A stretch of DNA of 10,795 nucleotides, from the NCBI GenBank assembly GCA_910585235.1, contig CAJUCM010000007.1:9360-20154 (forward strand), given 5' to 3'. The notes below the pieces were generated by a model. The model made no database searches. It saw only the letters and a program-made list of their open reading frames with translations, and was not told where the DNA came from. The translations under genes and the position numbers were made by a program. This stretch comes from an uncultured Christensenella sp. GTDB taxonomy: Bacteria > Bacillota > Clostridia > Christensenellales > Borkfalkiaceae. This document shows positions 7,214 through 10,795 of the stretch, piece after piece. The number at the start of each line of letters is the position of its first letter. Position 1 is the first letter of the stretch.

Positions 7214-8131
7214 TCAACCTTTGACCCCGCCGCCGAGCGAGAACTTCATGATCTTATTCTGGAATGCGATAAACAGCACGAGTACGGGCAGGATCGACCA
7301 GATCATGCACGCAAACAGCTTGGGATAATCGTTCTGATAAGGATCGTTTCCGACCGTAAGCCGCGTTTCCAGCATTTTAATGCCCGTTGCCAGCGTCTGA
7401 TGCGACGGCAGATAGAGATAAGGCGTAGTGTAGTCGTTCCATGTGCCGATAAACGAAAGCACGAACAACGCGATGAGCAGTTGACTTGCCTGCGGCACGT
7501 AAATCGTTAAAAAGATCCGCCAATTCCCCGCGCCGTCGATGGAAGCCGCCTCACGGTACGCGTCGGAAATGTTGATAAAAACGCTTGCGATCAGCATGAA
7601 GTTAAAGCCGAAGCCGCCCGTTGACATCAATAGGATTCCGAACAGATTATCGTAAATTCCCAAATTGTTTACGAGCTTATACATAGCAGGTTGCGTACCC
7701 GCAATGCTCACCACCATGGGCACCATGGCGAGCGCGTATAAGAGTTTTTTACATTTGAACGTGTGCTTTGCATACGCATACGCCACGCAAGTGGTACAGA
7801 ACAACCCGATCACCGGACACAGCACCGAAAGGAACACGGTGTTAAAGAGCATTTCGCCCAGCCCGAATTCCTTGAATACGACGCCGAAGTTTGCAAAATA
7901 TTTAATCGGCTCCTGCGGAAACGCCCACGGGTTTGCAAAAAATTCCTGACGGCTCTTCAAACAGTTATAGATTAGCCACAGCATGGGAAAGATGAGCGTA
8001 AGCGAATAGAGAAAAAAGATGACCGCAAGCACGATGAGCGGCGCGCTGACTTTTCGCTTTTCTTTGATCTTTTTCCTGGGCGACGGACTTGCGGGAATCA
8101 CTTCCGATCCGTTGCTTTGAATTTGATCCAT
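7214..8131 (-). CDS. CUT1 sugar ABC transporter permease, MalG type
   Basis: This is the second membrane subunit of the importer. The 305 residues start with a basic cytoplasmic head (1-29), then about six membrane segments (near 31-53, 95-120, 128-148, 162-186, 214-232 and 270-290). The EAA loop is canonical: EAASIDGAGNW at 194-204 followed by a conserved Pro213, the surface that docks on the ATPase. The C-terminus ends in GGGVKG, close to the VKG ending common in MalG-type proteins. The start ATG at 8131 is the only sensible choice, because an in-frame stop lies just upstream; its AAGGAGG is 13 bases away, longer than usual. It follows the giant ConA-like protein gene by 80 bp across a hairpin and leads the transporter genes. 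The canonical EAA loop contrasts with the degenerate one in its partner. Confidence 0.95.
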   Translation of the reverse strand: MDQIQSNGSEVIPASPSPRKKIKEKRKVSAPLIVLAVIFFLYSLTLIFPMLWLIYNCLKSRQEFFANPWAFPQEPIKYFANFGVVFKEFGLGEMLFNTVFLSVLCPVIGLFCTTCVAYAYAKHTFKCKKLLYALAMVPMVVSIAGTQPAMYKLVNNLGIYDNLFGILLMSTGGFGFNFMLIASVFINISDAYREAASIDGAGNWRIFLTIYVPQASQLLIALFVLSFIGTWNDYTTPYLYLPSHQTLATGIKMLETRLTVGNDPYQNDYPKLFACMIWSILPVLVLFIAFQNKIMKFSLGGGVKG

Positions 8132-8144
8132 ATTCCGTTATTTT

Positions 8145-8151
8145 CCTCCTT
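8145..8151 (-). promoter_or_regulatory. Distant ribosome binding site of the MalG-type gene
   Basis: A full AAGGAGG stands 13 bases before the ATG at 8131, where most sites in this window are 5-10 bases away. An in-frame TAA between them excludes an earlier start. The spacing may lower translation of this subunit. Confidence 0.6.
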
Positions 8152-8168
8152 ATGAATTTTCAAATTCG

Positions 8169-8192
8169 GGGGCGGCGGATTCGCGCCGCCCC
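8169..8192 (-). terminator. GC-rich intercistronic hairpin (possible partial terminator)
   Basis: Nine-base perfect arms (8169-8177 and 8184-8192, GGGGCGGCG and its complement) enclose a 6-base loop between the giant protein gene and the MalG-type gene. The minus-strand sequence after the stem is CGAATTTGAAAATTC, which lacks a U run. Like the hairpin at 485-510 it is more likely to attenuate or protect the transcript than to end it fully. Confidence 0.5.
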
Positions 8193-8211
8193 TTGCATTT
8201 GCCTTACAGTC

Positions 8212-10795
8212 TTATTCGGTCACGGTATCTTCCACCGTGAGAACGGAAATCTCCGAATATTCGTAAGTTCCGCCTGCCGCAACAAAACCGATCTTCGCCG
8301 CCGCGGACGCGTTGGAAAGCGTTACGCTGCCGACCTGCTTCCAAACGCCGTCAATCTTAAAGAACATCTGTACGTTCCCGCCATTGCGGATGAGCACGAC
8401 CTCTAACCCGCTTGCTGCGGAAATTTTGCCGATGCCCGTATCTTTGCTGGGTTCCTTGGATCCTGCGTCAACATTGCCAAATAACCCTCCAACACAAATA
8501 TTATCCTTTGCCCAGAGCGTAAATCCTACCGTATCGTTTCCATCGGCAACACGGAATCCGAAACGTTCCGACCAATCCCCTTTGAAATTAGCGGTCAACG
8601 TAAATTTCACGATATAATCGGTTTTTCCAGCCAAAGAATCGCCGATCTGCAAAACCGCTTCGTCTCGTTTCCACGCATTTGCACCGTCAAGCGTTGCCTC
8701 AACGGTAATCTTATCGGCGGAAGGCGTTACGGTTACGTTGCCTGCGTCTGCAATGCCGTTGAATTTAGCATCCTCCGCATCATCATAAACCCACGCGGTT
8801 TTGATCGTCTTACTTGCGGAAAGATTGTCTGCCGAGAAATTCACGTTGAAGAGCACGCCGTTTACTTCAACAAGATATTCGCCGAGATACGGCGTTTCGA
8901 GCGTAACAACGCCCTGTTCGTCCGTCGTCTGAGTCACGGTTTCGCCGCGGTAGTTGGTAAACTTAACAGAGATACCCCCCCCCAGCGCGCCGTTATTGTC
9001 GCTAAGCGCCAACGAAAGCGTCTTGCTCTCGTTCTCTGCAATCGCAAGCGCAACGTCGGTATATTCAAACGTCCCCTGCGACGCCGAGAATCCGATTTTA
9101 CCTTTCGCTCCTGAAAGCGTCTGCGTGGAGATCAGCTTCCATTCGCCGCCGATATAGGCATACAGCTTTGCCGTAGTCTGTTCGCAGACAGCCTTCATTG
9201 CAAGCCCCGACGCAAACATGGAAGCGTTCAGAGAGCTTGCGGCCTCTCCCCCGTTTTTATCCATGTCGATTTTTCCGCGCAATGCGCCGACCTCGATCGC
9301 TCCGTTGTCTTTTTGGAAGAAATAGAATCCGACCGCGCTTTCGCCGCTTCCCTCCGTCAAACGGATACCGAAACGGTTTTCATAACCCTTTGTTTCCGTC
9401 ATCTTTAAGTTGAAAAAGAGCGTATAAGCCGCAGCCGCTTCGAGCTTGCTGTCCGCCTCTACGGCTACTTCCTTAGAGACGGGAAACTGTGCCGTAAACG
9501 CAATCTTATCTGCCGTGGAATTATTCGTAAGCGTGCCGTTCGCCCAATTCCCGCTACCGTTCTCGACCGATAACTTTGCGGGATCGGAATATTTCCAGGT
9601 AACCTCTTCGTCTTTGATCGTAAGAGCAAATTCCTCTTCGATCGTAACAACGTAACTCCAAGCATAGCCCTCGACCGTAAGGGTATAATCGAAGCCGCCG
9701 AACACCTCGTTTTCAAACGTGACGACGCCGTCCGCGCCCACAATGCCCTCTACCGTGCCGAAACTTTCGTTTTTCAATACAACCTGTTTGCCCTGCGCCA
9801 CAACGCCGTCACCGACGTTCAACGTAAGAGCCGCGCTTGCAAGTTTGTTTACGGTGAGCTCTTCCTCCGCCTTTTCTACGCCGTTCACATAGAACTTTCC
9901 ACCCTTTGTAAAGTACGCAAGCTGAACCGAGTCGTCATCGATGAGCTTTTGCTCCTCGTATCCGTCCGCATAGGAAAGATCGGAGAAGCTGATCGTATCG
10001 GGGCTGGTTGCCGCAAACGCAAGCCGTGCGCCGTAGTCGCCTGTAAGCGTGAGCGTACGGAAAATTTCCCATTTGCCGTTTACATAGGCAAGGAAGTTGA
10101 CCGTTCTGCCCTCGCGCGCAATGCGCATCTTTAAGCCGTCGGGCGACTTTAACGCATTGACCATTTCCGAGCTATCGTATCTGCCATTCAAACCGTTGAG
10201 CTTATATGCACCATTTTGTTCTCTGTAAACATTGTTGCCGAACAAGTCTATCATAGCCAACGTTTTATCAGTGTCGGGCATGAAGCCGTAGCCGACCTGC
10301 TTATCTCCCGTTGCCGACGCGACGTACACAAAGAAGCGGGAAGTCCAACCCGTCGTATAACCGCTCATCTTTACGGTGAAGTCCGCCATGTAGGTATCGC
10401 CCGAAACGTCCTTAATATCGGCAATCACGGCTTTGTCGCCGTCTGCCTGGCTCGTTGCGATCCAAGGCACGTTGAACGTATATACGTTCTTTTCGTTTTC
10501 GTCGCGTTCGACGGTGAGATATTCGGGATGCTCTTCATTCGGGTTGATCGCCGTGTGCTGATTCTTATAAAGTACAAGATTGTAAGAATCCTGTTCCGCG
10601 GTGATCGTCAACGTAATATCGTCATAGCCCGCGATCGAAACGGTGTAAGTAATGCCGATCGCAATTTCGGCATTTTCAATCGCGCCGTTCGTTGCCGTAA
10701 GCGTATAGCTCTTTCCGCGGACGGGTTTCAACGAAACGTCGAACGATTCGGGTACAGAGAGCGTTTCTCCCTCTTTCTTTAATACAAGCGTAAAG
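8212..10795 (-). CDS. Giant secreted/surface protein, C-terminal part: ConA-like and Ig-like modules
   Basis: The frame is open to the window edge; the codon at 10731 is TTG inside the frame, not a supported start, so the N-terminus is missing. About 860 residues are visible. Numbering from the TTG, three ConA-like modules lie at about 69-258, 378-567 and 645-838. Each has a Trp or Tyr about four residues before an Arg-Phe pair (WTSRF, YENRF, WSERF), a VG[YF] strand, a GxW[EK] turn and a closing edge strand. Between them are Ig-like linkers (1-68, 259-377, 568-644) with the pattern of a Gly, VVTFE or VVTLE, then YTLTVEG or YLVEVNG, as in Cna-B/PEGA-type domains. No anchor follows; the protein ends after the last module. 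The edge fragment FTLVLKK echoes YNLVLYKN at 50-57, so more repeats probably lie upstream. A surface glycan-binding or adhesive role is inferred; an N-terminal catalytic domain cannot be excluded. Confidence 0.82.
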   Translation of the reverse strand, partial: FTLVLKKEGETLSVPESFDVSLKPVRGKSYTLTATNGAIENAEIAIGITYTVSIAGYDDITLTITAEQDSYNLVLYKNQHTAINPNEEHPEYLTVERDENEKNVYTFNVPWIATSQADGDKAVIADIKDVSGDTYMADFTVKMSGYTTGWTSRFFVYVASATGDKQVGYGFMPDTDKTLAMIDLFGNNVYREQNGAYKLNGLNGRYDSSEMVNALKSPDGLKMRIAREGRTVNFLAYVNGKWEIFRTLTLTGDYGARLAFAATSPDTISFSDLSYADGYEEQKLIDDDSVQLAYFTKGGKFYVNGVEKAEEELTVNKLASAALTLNVGDGVVAQGKQVVLKNESFGTVEGIVGADGVVTFENEVFGGFDYTLTVEGYAWSYVVTIEEEFALTIKDEEVTWKYSDPAKLSVENGSGNWANGTLTNNSTADKIAFTAQFPVSKEVAVEADSKLEAAAAYTLFFNLKMTETKGYENRFGIRLTEGSGESAVGFYFFQKDNGAIEVGALRGKIDMDKNGGEAASSLNASMFASGLAMKAVCEQTTAKLYAYIGGEWKLISTQTLSGAKGKIGFSASQGTFEYTDVALAIAENESKTLSLALSDNNGALGGGISVKFTNYRGETVTQTTDEQGVVTLETPYLGEYLVEVNGVLFNVNFSADNLSASKTIKTAWVYDDAEDAKFNGIADAGNVTVTPSADKITVEATLDGANAWKRDEAVLQIGDSLAGKTDYIVKFTLTANFKGDWSERFGFRVADGNDTVGFTLWAKDNICVGGLFGNVDAGSKEPSKDTGIGKISAASGLEVVLIRNGGNVQMFFKIDGVWKQVGSVTLSNASAAAKIGFVAAGGTYEYSEISVLTVEDTVTE
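8218..10527 (-). repeat. Three ConA-like modules alternating with Ig-like linkers (protein repeat)
   Basis: Approximate module spans are 9958-10527, 9031-9600 and 8218-8799. The diagnostic Arg-Phe pairs sit at residues 132, 453 and 723, giving unequal repeat lengths of 321 and 270 residues. Similarity is clear in the protein but not at the DNA level. Confidence 0.65.
8975..8983 (-). repeat. Nine-base G tract inside the giant surface protein gene
   Basis: Nine consecutive C on the plus strand (G on the coding strand) encode the Gly-Gly-Gly at residues 584-586 of the visible protein, in the last Ig-like linker. It is the longest single-base run I see in the window. It could slip during replication or be a sequencing-sensitive site. 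Confidence 0.9.

Noticed and set aside
8154..8167. Small GAATTT/AAATTC inverted repeat as an operator
   Set aside because: Six-base A/T-rich arms with a 2-base gap are expected by chance here, and no regulator gene is in view to support it.
10729..10731. Start of the giant protein at 10731
   Set aside because: The codon is TTG, no ribosome site precedes it, and the frame continues upstream to the edge with protein-like sequence (FTLVLKK), so the gene is truncated by the window.
10216..10782. 188-codon plus-strand open frame near the right edge
   Set aside because: Antisense to the repeat protein, whose modules continue through this region on the minus strand.
1..10795. CRISPR array, tRNA, rRNA, transposase or prophage genes
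   Set aside because: No regularly spaced identical DNA repeats, tRNA-like folds, or transposase or phage motifs were seen on either strand.

Overview
The window is one unidirectional, closely packed stretch of eight genes, all read on the minus strand, so transcription runs from the high-coordinate edge to position 1. Strong AAGGAG-type ribosome binding sites, lipoprotein and Sec signals, a sugar ABC importer without its own ATPase, and the absence of SusC/SusD or TonB genes point to a Gram-positive-type Firmicute. An uncultured gut Clostridia lineage (Christensenellales-like) is my best guess, but that is inference from style, not from a marker gene.

In transcription order: (1) 10795-8212 is the C-terminal part of a very large surface-type protein with three concanavalin-like beta-sandwich modules alternating with Ig-like linkers; its N-terminus lies outside the window. 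(2) 8131-7214 is a MalG-type sugar permease. (3) 7185-5656 is a solute-binding lipoprotein. (4) 5677-4628 is a MalF-type permease whose start lies inside the binding-protein gene. (5) 4615-2609 is a secreted protein made of three beta-sandwich modules. (6) 2604-1822 is a small protein with one such module, an acidic linker and a C-terminal membrane anchor. (7) 1832-543 is a clan GH-A glycoside hydrolase lipoprotein. (8) 453-1 is the N-terminal part of a cytoplasmic GH42 beta-galactosidase. Spacings are 80, 28, -22, 12, 4, -11 and 89 bp; strong hairpins occupy only the two longest gaps.

Together this reads as a carbohydrate-capture and uptake locus. Outside the cell, multi-module ConA-like proteins probably bind a polysaccharide or host glycan and a lipid-anchored GH-A enzyme trims it. 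The CUT1 importer (energised by an ATPase encoded elsewhere) brings oligosaccharides in, and the GH42 enzyme removes galactose (or arabinopyranose) inside. The glycan itself cannot be named from the sequence.

The least explained parts are three co-transcribed proteins carrying seven divergent ConA-like modules, a Cys-flanked C-terminal anchor, and a nine-base G tract inside the giant surface protein where a one-base slip in either direction would remove the last module. There is no intergenic stretch over 300 bases and I see no RNA gene, mobile element or CRISPR array.
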